The position numbers were made by a program, and so were the translations under genes. A stretch of 64,000 nucleotides of DNA from Pseudomonadota bacterium (GTDB taxonomy: Bacteria > Pseudomonadota > Alphaproteobacteria > Dongiales > Dongiaceae), in assembly GCA_016183985.1 (NCBI GenBank), contig JACPDN010000011.1, positions 186,001 through 250,000 of the forward strand. The letters run 5' to 3'. Positions 31,859-40,811 of the stretch are shown in pieces. Position 1 is the stretch's first letter; the number at the start of each line of letters is the position of its first letter. The notes below the pieces were generated by a model. It had not been told where the DNA came from. It saw only the letters and a program-made list of their open reading frames with translations, and made no database searches.

Positions 31859-34246
31859 TCAACTCCGCGGCTTCAGCTTCTCCGGATCATAGAAGGGGAA
31901 GCGTACGACGCGGGCCGGCAGGCGCTTCTGCTGGCCGTCAATCTTGCCAACCTCCACCTCCGTCCCGATCGCCGCATAGGTCGTGTCCACACGGCAAAGG
32001 GCGATGTTCTTGCCCAAAGTCGGCGAGATGCAGCCGGAGGTGACGACGCCAACCTGCGCGCGGCCGACATGCACGCAATCGCCATGGCCCACCGCCTGCT
32101 TGGCATCGATCTCCAAACCCACCAGCACGCGCTGCGGATGTTCCTTGCGCCGGATCAGGGCGTCGCGGCCGACGAATTCTTCATTGCCCTTCAAAGCAAC
32201 AGTGAAGCCGATCCCAGCCTCGAACGGATCAGTTTGATCGTTGAATTCGTAATTGGCAAAGACCAGTCCCGCTTCGATGCGCAGAATATCCAGCGCTTCG
32301 AGCCCCAGGGGCAGCAACCCATATTTCTGCCCGGCCTCCCACACCGCATCCCACACCTTGGGCGCGTCCTTCGGGTGGCAGAAGATCTCGTAGCCGAGCT
32401 CACCGGAATAGCCGGTACGCGAAACCAGCACGGCGGTGCCGTTGTAATCGCCAATGCGCCCGACCGTGAAATGGAACCATTGGATCTCGTCCACACGCGG
32501 TCGCGCCGGCGGCGTCCAGATGATCTCCTTCAAGATGTCGCGGCTCTTCGATCCCTGCAATGCGATGTTGTGGAGCTGGTCAGTCGCCGACTTTACCCAG
32601 ACTTGGCGCAAGCCTTTCTTCGCAGCCAGATCGCGCAGCCATTTGCCACCGAATTCGTCGCCGCCGATCCAGCGATAACGATCCGGCCCCAGACGGAAGA
32701 CCGTGCCGTCATCGACCATGCCGCCATGCTCGTAGCACATCGCGGTATAGACCACCTGCCCATCGCTGAGCTTCCTGATGTTGCGCGTGCAGGCCGCCTG
32801 CAACAGATCCTCGGCATCGGCGCCCAGCACTTCGAACTTCCGCAAGGGCGACAGATCCATGACCGCCGCACCTTCACGACAGGCCCAGTACTCCGCCGTG
32901 GGTCCGGCATTGTTGTACCGGCTCGGCAGCCAGAAGCCTTTGTATTCCGTGAAGTTTCGCGTGAGTTGCGAGGTTCGCGAATGAAATCCAGTCTCGCGCG
33001 TCAGTCTCGGTTCGGCATCTGGTGTCATGCGATAGGCCATGGCTCTTGAGAAGTCGTTCTTCGCATCATAGATGCGCACATGAATGTCAGTGGGGTTCCA
33101 GGCATTCGTGGCGTCGATGTCGTCGGGACAGGCCGACGAGCCACAGACCAGATCCTTCAATGCCCGCATCAGCACATAATCGCCGGGGCGCGACCATGGA
33201 TCATCGAGGAAGATCGCGTTCGAAGCGTTGACGCCGGTGTTGTAGAAGAGATTGACCGCCTGCCAGCCGCGCCGCCGTTCCAGGCCGAAGCGGTCCAGCG
33301 CATTGTTGAAATTCTCCGAGCAGCTGGGATGCCCCGGATAGCCGGCATCCTCATAGAACCGTGCCGTACAGGCCAACCCGAAGGTATCGTGCCGACCGCA
33401 GGTATCGCGCACCACTTCGGTCAGCGCCTGCATGTCCATATCGAAGAATTTCGATGCCAAACCCGGCCCGGGATAGATCGCGCCCAACATTGTCCGCGTC
33501 GTCGTCATGTCGATGCCGCGCTCGCGCCCCATTTGCAGCTGGCGTGCGTCGAATGCGACAAAATCCGAACATTGCCGGCCGGCGACATCGATGATCTGGA
33601 TGAACTGGCCTTCTTTGACTTCGTAGGACAAGGCTGTGCACTTATCCACACGATACTCGGCAACCAGATCGCCGAGCGGTGCGGGCAGCGGCGGTGCCGA
33701 CTGAGATTGAATAGTCGACCGTCGCACGATCACGGAGAGATCCGTCGCGGGATCCTGGCTATCCGGCGACATCACGGCACCATCCGCCCGCGGCGCATGC
33801 AGAACCACAATCATCGCACGCGATGCCACGAACGAGACCTGATCGCCAGGCCGCGTATCTCCTTCCAGCACGCGCACGGCGTGCCCTATGCCCTTGGGCA
33901 TCCGCCAATGTGTCAACTGGTGACGCAATTGATGGAGCTCGTCCGGCAGAAACCCAATGCCTTGGGGCGTGCCTGCGAGAACGGCATTGATGCCGGCCGA
34001 TGCCGGACCTTCGCGGAGGCCAAGGGCTCCTAAATCCGGCTTGAGGCTCTCGGCATCGAAGGCAGCCATCTCGCAAGGCTGCCGGCCTTCGCGGTCGATG
34101 ATCTCGACCCGGTCACCGGCATCGAGGCGCAGGATCAAGGCCCCCAATCCTGCCAGCCGATAATGTTCCGTTCCCGGATCCCAACGCGGCAGGCCGGGCT
34201 CGATCACCCGTGGACGCGTGGTTCCGTCGCTCGCCATGACGCCCAT
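31859..34246 (-). CDS. tdm: Trimethylamine-N-oxide demethylase (Tdm; DUF1989 + GcvT)
   Basis: Splits TMAO to dimethylamine and formaldehyde; the GcvT-like half binds tetrahydrofolate and can capture the formaldehyde. The 795-residue protein shows an N-terminal DUF1989-like segment (about 25-175), a second DUF1989 domain (about 195-400) with metal-site candidates in the GRHDTFGLAC and HPSCSENF blocks near 280-306, and a C-terminal aminomethyltransferase domain (about 430-795: EYWACREGAAVMDLSPLRKF, SRTGYSGELGYEIF, GLEALDILRIEAG). This DUF1989-GcvT fusion is the architecture of Methylocella and Ruegeria Tdm. ATG 34246 is chosen for the GAGG five bases upstream; in-frame ATGs at 34237 and further upstream also exist. 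Function is strengthened by tmm next door. Confidence 0.9.
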   Translation of the reverse strand: MGVMASDGTTRPRVIEPGLPRWDPGTEHYRLAGLGALILRLDAGDRVEIIDREGRQPCEMAAFDAESLKPDLGALGLREGPASAGINAVLAGTPQGIGFLPDELHQLRHQLTHWRMPKGIGHAVRVLEGDTRPGDQVSFVASRAMIVVLHAPRADGAVMSPDSQDPATDLSVIVRRSTIQSQSAPPLPAPLGDLVAEYRVDKCTALSYEVKEGQFIQIIDVAGRQCSDFVAFDARQLQMGRERGIDMTTTRTMLGAIYPGPGLASKFFDMDMQALTEVVRDTCGRHDTFGLACTARFYEDAGYPGHPSCSENFNNALDRFGLERRRGWQAVNLFYNTGVNASNAIFLDDPWSRPGDYVLMRALKDLVCGSSACPDDIDATNAWNPTDIHVRIYDAKNDFSRAMAYRMTPDAEPRLTRETGFHSRTSQLTRNFTEYKGFWLPSRYNNAGPTAEYWACREGAAVMDLSPLRKFEVLGADAEDLLQAACTRNIRKLSDGQVVYTAMCYEHGGMVDDGTVFRLGPDRYRWIGGDEFGGKWLRDLAAKKGLRQVWVKSATDQLHNIALQGSKSRDILKEIIWTPPARPRVDEIQWFHFTVGRIGDYNGTAVLVSRTGYSGELGYEIFCHPKDAPKVWDAVWEAGQKYGLLPLGLEALDILRIEAGLVFANYEFNDQTDPFEAGIGFTVALKGNEEFVGRDALIRRKEHPQRVLVGLEIDAKQAVGHGDCVHVGRAQVGVVTSGCISPTLGKNIALCRVDTTYAAIGTEVEVGKIDGQQKRLPARVVRFPFYDPEKLKPRS

Positions 34247-34388
34247 CTGACCTCGGCCTGCAGGGGACTTTGACGCCACCATTCTGGTGCCAATGATAGA
34301 CCGCTGCCGGACCACGCCTCAAGCCGGCAATCGACCGACAGCAGCGAAATTCCGCAACCAAAGCCAGACCGATTCATTTGAAGAAGAT

Positions 34389-35099
34389 CTATTTGAGACC
34401 CGCGCGCTGGATCGCTGCCGCCACTTCCGCATTCCCGCAGACCCGATTGGCTCGGCCGTACTCCGCCGCCGTGTCGATAGTGAGCTGTTGCTCATTGCGG
34501 GTCACCTGAAAGTCGGCGACCGCTTCCTGGACGGCACCGTTGACCAGCGCGGAGAGCATTGCTCGTGCGTCGGCCTGGGTCGTGGCCGGCACGGAATGCG
34601 AAACCGCGCGCAGCACTTTCGGCCGGATGAGGCCGGAGAGCTGCGGAAACAGCCGTTGATCGGCACGCACATGCTTGGCTTCATGCCTGGCGACCTCGTT
34701 CCACAGGCAGCTGCCGCGCGGCACTTCGCGGGCGATATAGACCTTGGTGGAAACGGTGACGACGATCTGCAATTGCGATATCGACCAGCAGTAACCCCCG
34801 CCCGGCTGCGGCACGCCCTGCATCTGCCAGCTGGTGCGCCCCTCTGCCTGTGCAGCGGTAGCGCCGACGGCATAGCGGAAGCTCTCCAACCCGTGTGGCA
34901 CGGCGAGGCTGCGATCGGATGACAATTGGGCGATGCCGCGACTGACGTCCTGCACGGGTGGCTGCGCCAGGGTACGCACCGACACAACCGGCGGCGGGAC
35001 CGCACCACAATCGGCATGCGCCGATATGGCGGTGCCAAAGTAGATCAGAATGGCGAGCAGGCAGGGAATGCCGAGAACGGCCCGGTTATCAGATCGCAC
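34389..35099 (-). CDS. Secreted DUF922-type putative zinc protease
   Basis: The 236-residue protein begins at GTG 35099 with a signal peptide (hydrophobic core LGIPCLLAILIYFGTAI, cleavage after SAHA). The mature part holds WSISQLQIVVTVSTKVYIAR and VARHEAKHVRADQRLF, that is, an HExxH-like HEAKH motif typical of DUF922 proteins, predicted periplasmic metal-dependent peptidases. Four cysteines (DCG, YCW, SCLW, VCG) could form two disulfides. It overlaps the TPR gene upstream by 11 bp, so both form one operon. Confidence 0.75.
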   Translation of the reverse strand: MRSDNRAVLGIPCLLAILIYFGTAISAHADCGAVPPPVVSVRTLAQPPVQDVSRGIAQLSSDRSLAVPHGLESFRYAVGATAAQAEGRTSWQMQGVPQPGGGYCWSISQLQIVVTVSTKVYIAREVPRGSCLWNEVARHEAKHVRADQRLFPQLSGLIRPKVLRAVSHSVPATTQADARAMLSALVNGAVQEAVADFQVTRNEQQLTIDTAAEYGRANRVCGNAEVAAAIQRAGLK

Positions 35100-35658
35100 T
35101 ATCGTCCAGCCGCTTCTTGATCAATTTGAGATTCTCCTGCGCCGGTACATTGAGCGGATAGAGCGAGAGTACGCGCTCGAAAGCGTCGCGCGCCGCCGCC
35201 TCGTGGCTCAGCGCCATATTGACCACGCCCAGACCGGAGATCGCCCCGAAATGCCGTGGCTCCAGTTCCAGCACATGATCAATATCCGCGAGCGACGCCG
35301 CATAGTCACCGGTGAGGTAATAGAGCGTCGCCCGGCGGTTCCAGCCCTCGGCAAAGTCGGGCCGCGCCTTGATGACGGCATCGAATTTCTCGAGCGCGGT
35401 CTGGTAATCCTCGTCACCCATGGCCGCCTCGCCCTCCGCCATCAGGCGATCGAGCTCCGGCTTGCCGCTCTCACCCCAGATCTGCCAGATCATGAATTCC
35501 GTGAGCCGCGCGATATTGGGATTGGCCGTGTCGTGAAGGCGTTCGAACAGAGCCGGCAGACGCGGATCTCTTTGGTCCGCCAGCGCGGCACTGCCCGCCT
35601 GCAACAAGCCGGCGCAGCAAATGCCTGCAATCGAACACACGAGTCCAAAGCGTTTCAA
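35089..35658 (-). CDS. Secreted tetratricopeptide-repeat protein
   Basis: The 189-residue protein starts at TTG 35658 with GAGG 6 bp upstream. A signal peptide (about residues 1-27, ending SAALADQ) precedes TPR units from about residue 75 to 180 (EDYQTALEKFDAVIKARPDF, GDYAASLADIDHVLELEPRH, HEAAARDAFERVLSLYPLNV). It is likely a periplasmic scaffold. The 11-bp overlap with the downstream DUF922 gene suggests that the two proteins act together. Confidence 0.8.
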   Translation of the reverse strand: MKRFGLVCSIAGICCAGLLQAGSAALADQRDPRLPALFERLHDTANPNIARLTEFMIWQIWGESGKPELDRLMAEGEAAMGDEDYQTALEKFDAVIKARPDFAEGWNRRATLYYLTGDYAASLADIDHVLELEPRHFGAISGLGVVNMALSHEAAARDAFERVLSLYPLNVPAQENLKLIKKRLDDSAI

Positions 35659-35882
35659 GAGAGACCTCGTTCTGCCGTCATGGCACTGCCATCATATCAT
35701 CGCAGCGCAATATCCGCCCATAGCCAAGCCGGCACGCCGCGTGGCCATGAGATGCAGCCATGTGCCGATAGGGGGTTCCGCCGCCACCTTCCATCCCTAT
35801 AATATGCCTGTTCAATATCCCCTGATCGCCATGCGGTTGCATGTGCGGTCGCATGGCAACCATCAGCAATATATCGAAGATC

Positions 35883-36968
35883 ATGACCGCAGAAGCCTAT
35901 TTCTCCTCGACCTATGCGCAGGCCCGGGCCCGTTTCCGCGATGCGGCGGTTGCCGCCGGCGCCGAAACCGTCACCTATCAGAATCCAGAGCGCGGTCCCG
36001 ATGGCGGTGACCTCTCGACCGACGTCGCCCGCATCGGCCAGAAGAATGCGGAACGGCTGCTCATCGCCATGTCGTCGACCCATGGTGCCGAAGGCTTCTG
36101 CGGCTCCGGCATTCAGACCGGCTGGCTTGAGCAAGGCGCTTTCAAAACGCTGCCGGCCGGCACCGCCGTGATACTGATCCATGCCATCAACCCTTACGGC
36201 TTCGCCTGGGTGCGGCGCGTCAACGAGGACAATGTCGACCTCAACCGCAACTTCCTCGATCATGCGAAGAATCTGCCGCAGAATGACGGCTATAAGGAGC
36301 TGCGCGGCTCTATCTGCCCCGATGATTGGTCGGACGCATCCGAAGCTGCGGTGAAGAAGGTGTTCGACGATTATGTCGCCCGCCACAGCAAGATCGATCT
36401 GCAGGCCGCGATCATGAACGGCCAGTATTGGGACAAGCAGGGCGTCTTCTATGGCGGCACTGGCCCCACCTGGTCTCGCCGCACGCTGGTCGAAGCCCTC
36501 TCACCCTATGCCGCCACCGCGCGCGATGTTGCCTTCATCGATCTCCATACCGGCCTTGGCCCCTATGGCGTGGGCGAGATCATGTCGAACGATTTCGGCG
36601 GCACGCCGGGTGCCGCACGCGTGCGCGATTGGTTCGGCGCGGAATCGACCATGCTCGATGACGGGTCATCGACCTCGACCGCTGTCACCGGGGACACGCA
36701 GCTCGGCGTCGTCGCGGCCCTCCCCGACGTGACTCTCACCGGCATCACCCTCGAATACGGCACCGTGCCGGTCGATGCGATGATCGATTCGGTGCGTGCC
36801 GACAATTGGGTGCATATCCATGGCGATCTCGACAGCGCCAAGGGCCGCAAGATCAAGAGCGAGATCCGCTACACCTTCTATCCCGATGAGAGGAAGTGGA
36901 AGGAAATGGTCATCGACCGCGCCGTCGACGTGCTCGGCCGGACGATGAAGGGGCTGATGCAGAGCTGA
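35883..36968 (+). CDS. DUF2817 family, M14 carboxypeptidase-like protein
   Basis: The 361-residue protein carries zinc-site candidates SSTHGAEGFCGSGIQ (His-x-x-Glu-like, near residue 55) and IDLHTGLGPYG near 220, with DNVDLNRNFLDH near 115 and LEYGTVPVD near 295. This order matches DUF2817, a group related to M14 zinc carboxypeptidases. No signal peptide. Start ATG 35883 has GAAG five bases upstream; an ATG ten codons earlier is in frame. Substrate unknown, perhaps a peptide or amide. It is transcribed away from the TPR/DUF922 operon and stands alone. Confidence 0.82.
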   Translation: MTAEAYFSSTYAQARARFRDAAVAAGAETVTYQNPERGPDGGDLSTDVARIGQKNAERLLIAMSSTHGAEGFCGSGIQTGWLEQGAFKTLPAGTAVILIHAINPYGFAWVRRVNEDNVDLNRNFLDHAKNLPQNDGYKELRGSICPDDWSDASEAAVKKVFDDYVARHSKIDLQAAIMNGQYWDKQGVFYGGTGPTWSRRTLVEALSPYAATARDVAFIDLHTGLGPYGVGEIMSNDFGGTPGAARVRDWFGAESTMLDDGSSTSTAVTGDTQLGVVAALPDVTLTGITLEYGTVPVDAMIDSVRADNWVHIHGDLDSAKGRKIKSEIRYTFYPDERKWKEMVIDRAVDVLGRTMKGLMQS

Positions 36969-36998
36969 ATCTGTGTGGCCGCGAGTCCGGCCACTCAG

Positions 36999-37550
36999 TC
37001 ACAACCTCTTATACATCAGCGTCGTCGCATCGAGCCGCGGCGAATGGGTGTCGCGGCAATAGTCGGGAATGATGCCTGCAGTCTCGAAACCGAGATCGCG
37101 GTAGAGCGGCTCTGCTGCATCACCCGTGCGCGTATCGAGGGTCAGCAACGAGCGTTCAAGCACGCGCGCATGGCCCTCGATCGCCACCATCAGCGCGCGG
37201 GCAATGCCGCGGCGGCGAAACTGCGGATGCACCAGGAGCTTGCGCACCTCCGCGCGGTGGCGCTGATTGGGCATCGTATCGTGATCGAGCTGCACCGTGC
37301 CGACGATACAGCCCTCGGCCTCCGCCACCAGGATTACGACCTCGCGTTCCATCACGGAGGGGAGAACCTTGCGCCGCCAATAGGCCGTGGCCTCGTTCAA
37401 GGTGAACGGCTCGATGAAGCCAACACTCGCCCCATCGGCAACGCAGGCCAGCAGCAATGCACCGAATGCCTCGACACGCTGCATCATTTCATTGCTGAGC
37501 ATTTGCCGGTAGACGATCTCAGCCTTGCTGGCGATCCGCATATTGTTCAT
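36999..37550 (-). CDS. GNAT-family N-acetyltransferase
   Basis: The 183-residue protein has the acetyl-CoA binding loop HPQFRRRGIARALM (Q/RxxGxG/A) near residue 120, preceded by AEVRKLLVH and followed by LTLDTRTGDAAEPLYRDLGF, the standard GNAT layout. ATG 37550 lies 2 bp after the stop of the XRE-cupin gene (TGACGATG), so it is translationally coupled to that regulator. The pair probably forms a small regulated unit acetylating an amine or an antibiotic-like compound. Substrate unknown. Confidence 0.87.
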   Translation of the reverse strand: MNNMRIASKAEIVYRQMLSNEMMQRVEAFGALLLACVADGASVGFIEPFTLNEATAYWRRKVLPSVMEREVVILVAEAEGCIVGTVQLDHDTMPNQRHRAEVRKLLVHPQFRRRGIARALMVAIEGHARVLERSLLTLDTRTGDAAEPLYRDLGFETAGIIPDYCRDTHSPRLDATTLMYKRL

Positions 37551-37552
37551 CG

Positions 37553-38113
37553 TCAGACCATGAAAATCAGATAGCGGGCGCCCTTCTTCCCCGCGGTGAA
37601 GGCATTGCCGCCGAAGAGCTGGTACCGCAGGCAATCGCCGGGCGCGAGTTGATGCGAGCGCCCCTCGACGGTGAGCGTCAGCGACCCTTCCAGCAGCACC
37701 AGATGATGCTCAAGCCCAGGGCGCGGCGTTGTCTCATAGGCGATATGGGTGCCGGGTTTGAGATTGCCTTCGATGACCTCGCCCGCCAACCCTTGCGCCG
37801 GCGGCGAGACCGAGCGGCGATGAAAGCCCGCCTCCGGATCCTGCCAGGTCGATTGCTCGTCCCGCTTCACCACCGGCGCGAAGCCCTCCTCCACCAGATG
37901 CATCAGGCGCGACACGGTGAGGCCGTAAGCGGCGCCGAGCTTCCCCAAGACGCTTGCCGTGGCGCTCACTTCGGCATTCTCCAGGCGCGAAAGTGTGGCG
38001 CGGCTGACGCCGCTGCGTGCCGCCAGATCGTCCAGCGACCAGCCGCGCTCCGCTCGCAACCCTTTGAGGCGCAAGGCGATACGGCGATCGATCGTATCGT
38101 TGTCATTTCTCAT
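37553..38113 (-). CDS. XRE-family regulator with C-terminal cupin
   Basis: The 186-residue protein has an N-terminal helix-turn-helix (residues 10-70, LRAERGWSLDDLAARSGVSR then ATLSRLENAE) and a cupin sensor domain (about 105-186, TPRPGLEHHLVLLEGSLTL and LAPGDCLRYQLFG). Regulators of this design usually repress their own operon and respond to a small ligand. Two direct 12-bp repeats overlap its start codon and are likely its operator. It is coupled to the GNAT gene downstream. Confidence 0.9.
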   Translation of the reverse strand: MRNDNDTIDRRIALRLKGLRAERGWSLDDLAARSGVSRATLSRLENAEVSATASVLGKLGAAYGLTVSRLMHLVEEGFAPVVKRDEQSTWQDPEAGFHRRSVSPPAQGLAGEVIEGNLKPGTHIAYETTPRPGLEHHLVLLEGSLTLTVEGRSHQLAPGDCLRYQLFGGNAFTAGKKGARYLIFMV

Positions 38114-38135
38114 ATTCGGGAATATTTCTCATATT
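38105..38135. promoter_or_regulatory. Direct repeats at the XRE-cupin start, candidate autoregulatory operator
   Basis: ATTTCTCATATT occurs at 38105-38116 and again at 38124-38135, 19 bp apart centre to centre, close to two helical turns. The first copy covers the start codon of the XRE-cupin gene. AT-rich against a GC-rich background. Confidence 0.55.
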
Positions 38136-38198
38136 GTGGCCTGAGTCAACCTGGTCTCCGCATCACGTGTGGGATGACGGGCAAGCCGACTGAAACAA

Positions 38199-38232
38199 AA
38201 GCACCGCCGGAACTTGCGCTCCGGCGGTGCTT
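38199..38232 (-). terminator. Rho-independent terminator after ahpF
   Basis: AAGCACCGCCGGA pairs perfectly with TCCGGCGGTGCTT over an 8-base loop. On the minus strand it is followed by TTTTG. It stands about 66 bp after the ahpF stop and ends the ahpCF transcript. Confidence 0.8.
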
Positions 38233-38298
38233 CGTCTGGGGCATTCGGGCCGGGGCTGCGGCCTGGCGCCCTGGACCTCTCGAACGATGGCGAGACCG

Positions 38299-39882
38299 TC
38301 AGGCCGCTTTCACCTCATCCTCAACCGGGGCGAGGCGGATGAGATAGTCGAAGGCCGAGAGCGATGCCTTGGCGCCCTCGCCCATGGCAATGACGATCTG
38401 CTTGTAGGGCGCCGTCGTCGCATCGCCGGCCGCAAACACGCCAGGCTGCGAGGTGGCACCGCGATGATCGACCTCGATCTCGCCGCGATTGGTGAGAGCG
38501 ATGGTCTCTTTCAGGAATTCCGTGTTCGGCACCAGGCCGATCTGCACGAAGATGCCTTCGAGTTCGACGCGGTGCAGCGCGTCGGTATCGCGGTTCTTGT
38601 AGGACAGCCCCGTGACCTTCGAGCCATCGCCATGCACTTCGGTGGTGAGGGCCGAGGTGATGACCTTCACATTGGGGAGCGAGTTCAATTTCCGCTGCAG
38701 CACCGCATCGGCGCGCAGCTTGCCGTCAAACTCGATGAGCGTCACCTGGGCGACGAGGCCGGCCAAATCGATCGCCGCCTCGACGCCGGAATTGCCGCCG
38801 CCGATGACCGCCACGCGCTTGCCCTTGAACAGCGGGCCGTCGCAATGGGGGCAATAGGCGACACCCTTGTTGCGATACTCGGCCTCACCCGGCACGTTCA
38901 TCTGCCGCCAGCGGGCGCCGGTCGCCAGAATGATGCTGCGAGCCTTCAGCACGGCACCGTTGGCGAGATGCACTTCGGCCAAGCCGCCAGGCACCTTCGC
39001 CGGCACGAGCTTTTCGGCGCGCTGGACGTTCATGATGTCGACGTCATAGGCCTTCACATGCTCCTCCAGCGCCACGGCGAGCTTGGGCCCTTCCGTGTGC
39101 GAGACAGAGATGAAGTTCTCGATCGCCATCGTGTCCAGCACCTGGCCGCCAAAACGCTCGGCGACGATTCCGGTGCGAATGCCTTTGCGCGCGGCATAGA
39201 TCGCCGCCGCGGCGCCGGCCGGGCCACCGCCCACCACCAGCACCTCGAACGGCGCCATATGCTTCAGCTTCTCGGCCGCGCGGGCCTCGGCACCTGTGTC
39301 GATCTTGGCGAGGATCTGCTCCAGATCCATGCGGCCCTGGCCGAACGGCTGGCCGTTGAGAAAGATCGACGGCACCGCCATCACCTGACGCGCATCCACT
39401 TCCGGCTGGAAGTTGGCACCGTCGATGGCGACGTGGCGGATCTTGGGGTTGAGCACGCTCATGAGATTGAGCGCCTGCACCACGTCGGGGCAGTTCTGGC
39501 AGCTCTGCGAGAAATAGGTCTCGAAATGGAAATCGCCGTCCAGCGCCTGGATCTGCTGGATCACCTCCTGCGCGGCCTTGGAGGGATAACCACCGACCTG
39601 CAGCAGGGCCAAGACCAGCGAATTGAATTCATGGCCCATGGGCAGGCCGGCAAAGCGTACGCCAACAGCGGTGCCCGTGCGATGGATCGCAAACGAGGGC
39701 TTACGTGCATCATCGTCGCGGCGCTCATAAGTGATGAGGGCGGAGAGCGTCGCGATCTCGGTCAGCAGGTCTTCCATCTCGCGCGCGGTATCGCTGGCAT
39801 CGAGCGAGGCAACAAGCTCGATCGGCTGCGTGATGCGCTCCAGATAGGCCATCAGCTGTTCTTTGAGATTGGCGTCCAACAT
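38299..39882 (-). CDS. ahpF: Alkyl hydroperoxide reductase subunit F
   Basis: Flavoprotein disulfide reductase that uses NAD(P)H to re-reduce AhpC. The 527-residue protein has tandem thioredoxin-like folds at the N-terminus with the CxxC dithiol SCQNCPD near residue 130, FAD motif [20 protein letters not shown] near 216, catalytic YCPHCDG near 346, NADH motif [17 protein letters not shown] near 360 and the C-terminal [19 protein letters not shown]. Length is normal for AhpF. GGAG precedes ATG 39882. ahpC lies 96 bp upstream on the same strand, so both are probably one transcript. Confidence 0.95.
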   Translation of the reverse strand: MLDANLKEQLMAYLERITQPIELVASLDASDTAREMEDLLTEIATLSALITYERRDDDARKPSFAIHRTGTAVGVRFAGLPMGHEFNSLVLALLQVGGYPSKAAQEVIQQIQALDGDFHFETYFSQSCQNCPDVVQALNLMSVLNPKIRHVAIDGANFQPEVDARQVMAVPSIFLNGQPFGQGRMDLEQILAKIDTGAEARAAEKLKHMAPFEVLVVGGGPAGAAAAIYAARKGIRTGIVAERFGGQVLDTMAIENFISVSHTEGPKLAVALEEHVKAYDVDIMNVQRAEKLVPAKVPGGLAEVHLANGAVLKARSIILATGARWRQMNVPGEAEYRNKGVAYCPHCDGPLFKGKRVAVIGGGNSGVEAAIDLAGLVAQVTLIEFDGKLRADAVLQRKLNSLPNVKVITSALTTEVHGDGSKVTGLSYKNRDTDALHRVELEGIFVQIGLVPNTEFLKETIALTNRGEIEVDHRGATSQPGVFAAGDATTAPYKQIVIAMGEGAKASLSAFDYLIRLAPVEDEVKAA

Positions 39883-39978
39883 GATGTTCGGCTCTCCGGG
39901 TCAATTCGGTGTTCACAGTCACTCCGCCGCCATGACCGGGCCAAGCCCGGCCATGACGAAAGAGATTTGAAATGGTTG

Positions 39979-40542
39979 TTAGATCTTGCCGACCAGGTCG
40001 AGGGACGGGGCCAGGGTCTTGGCGCCTTCCTTCCAGGCGGCCGGGCAGACTTCACCCGGATGCGCTGCGACGTACTGCGCGGCTTTGATCTTGCGCAGCA
40101 GTTCCTTGGCATCGCGGCCGATGCCGCCGGCGGTGACTTCGACGATCTGGATCACGCCGTTCGGGTCGACGACGAAGGTGCCACGATCGGCGAGGCCGGC
40201 TTCCTCGATGAGGACGTCGAAGTTGCGCGACAGGCGCAGGGTCGGATCGCCCAGCATCGTGTACTTGATCTTCTTGATGGCGGCCGAGGTGTCGTGCCAC
40301 GCCTTGTGGGCGAAATGGGTGTCGGTCGAAACCGAGTAGATCTCGACGCCCAGCTTCTGGAACTCGGCGTAGTTGTCGGCGAGGTCTTCGAGCTCGGTCG
40401 GGCAGACGAAGGTGAAATCGGCCGGGTAGAAGAAGAAGACGGCCCACTTGCCCTTCAAATCGGCTTCCGTGACGGTAATGAATTTGCCGTCCTTAAAGGC
40501 TTCGGCCTTGAACGGCTTAATCGTGCTGTTGATCAAAGACAT
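39979..40542 (-). CDS. ahpC: Alkyl hydroperoxide reductase subunit C (peroxiredoxin)
   Basis: The 187-residue typical 2-Cys peroxiredoxin has peroxidatic cysteine in [13 protein letters not shown] near residue 47 and resolving cysteine in [10 protein letters not shown] near 166. It reduces H2O2 and organic peroxides. GGAGAACG stands before ATG 40542. The 269-bp region to the divergent LuxR gene is AT-rich; ATAG-N7-CTAC at 40597-40611 resembles half of an OxyR site but the second half is weak. Oxidase by-product H2O2 from the several DAO enzymes in this window would be a substrate. Confidence 0.96.
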   Translation of the reverse strand: MSLINSTIKPFKAEAFKDGKFITVTEADLKGKWAVFFFYPADFTFVCPTELEDLADNYAEFQKLGVEIYSVSTDTHFAHKAWHDTSAAIKKIKYTMLGDPTLRLSRNFDVLIEEAGLADRGTFVVDPNGVIQIVEVTAGGIGRDAKELLRKIKAAQYVAAHPGEVCPAAWKEGAKTLAPSLDLVGKI

Positions 40543-40811
40543 ATCGAACGTTCTCCAATTGCGTGGTGGATGCGGTTAACTCGCACCGCAATAAATAGGG
40601 CAGCCCTACTGATTTATGAAATAGATTATTTTTGATCTTTTAATCGATCTAGTCGATTAGTGATCCAATATCCGTATGAGAAGTTGTGATATCGGTCATT
40701 CTGTGCATTTTTAATGTTGGAGATTCCAAGTTTTTGCCGTATTCACCTCCGACTACTTCGGTAATACCGAACGGGCTTGCTGGGACGGCAACCCTCTTTT
40801 CGAGGTGATGC

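Noticed and set aside
38227-40635. 802-codon plus-strand open frame opposite ahpF and ahpC
   Set aside because: It mirrors two clear genes on the minus strand, crosses their intergenic gap and shows no family motif; long antisense frames are expected at this GC content.
40590-40640. OxyR binding site before ahpC
   Set aside because: ATAG-N7-CTAC fits one half, but the second half does not follow the ATAG-N7-CTAT pattern, so it is mentioned only as a resemblance.
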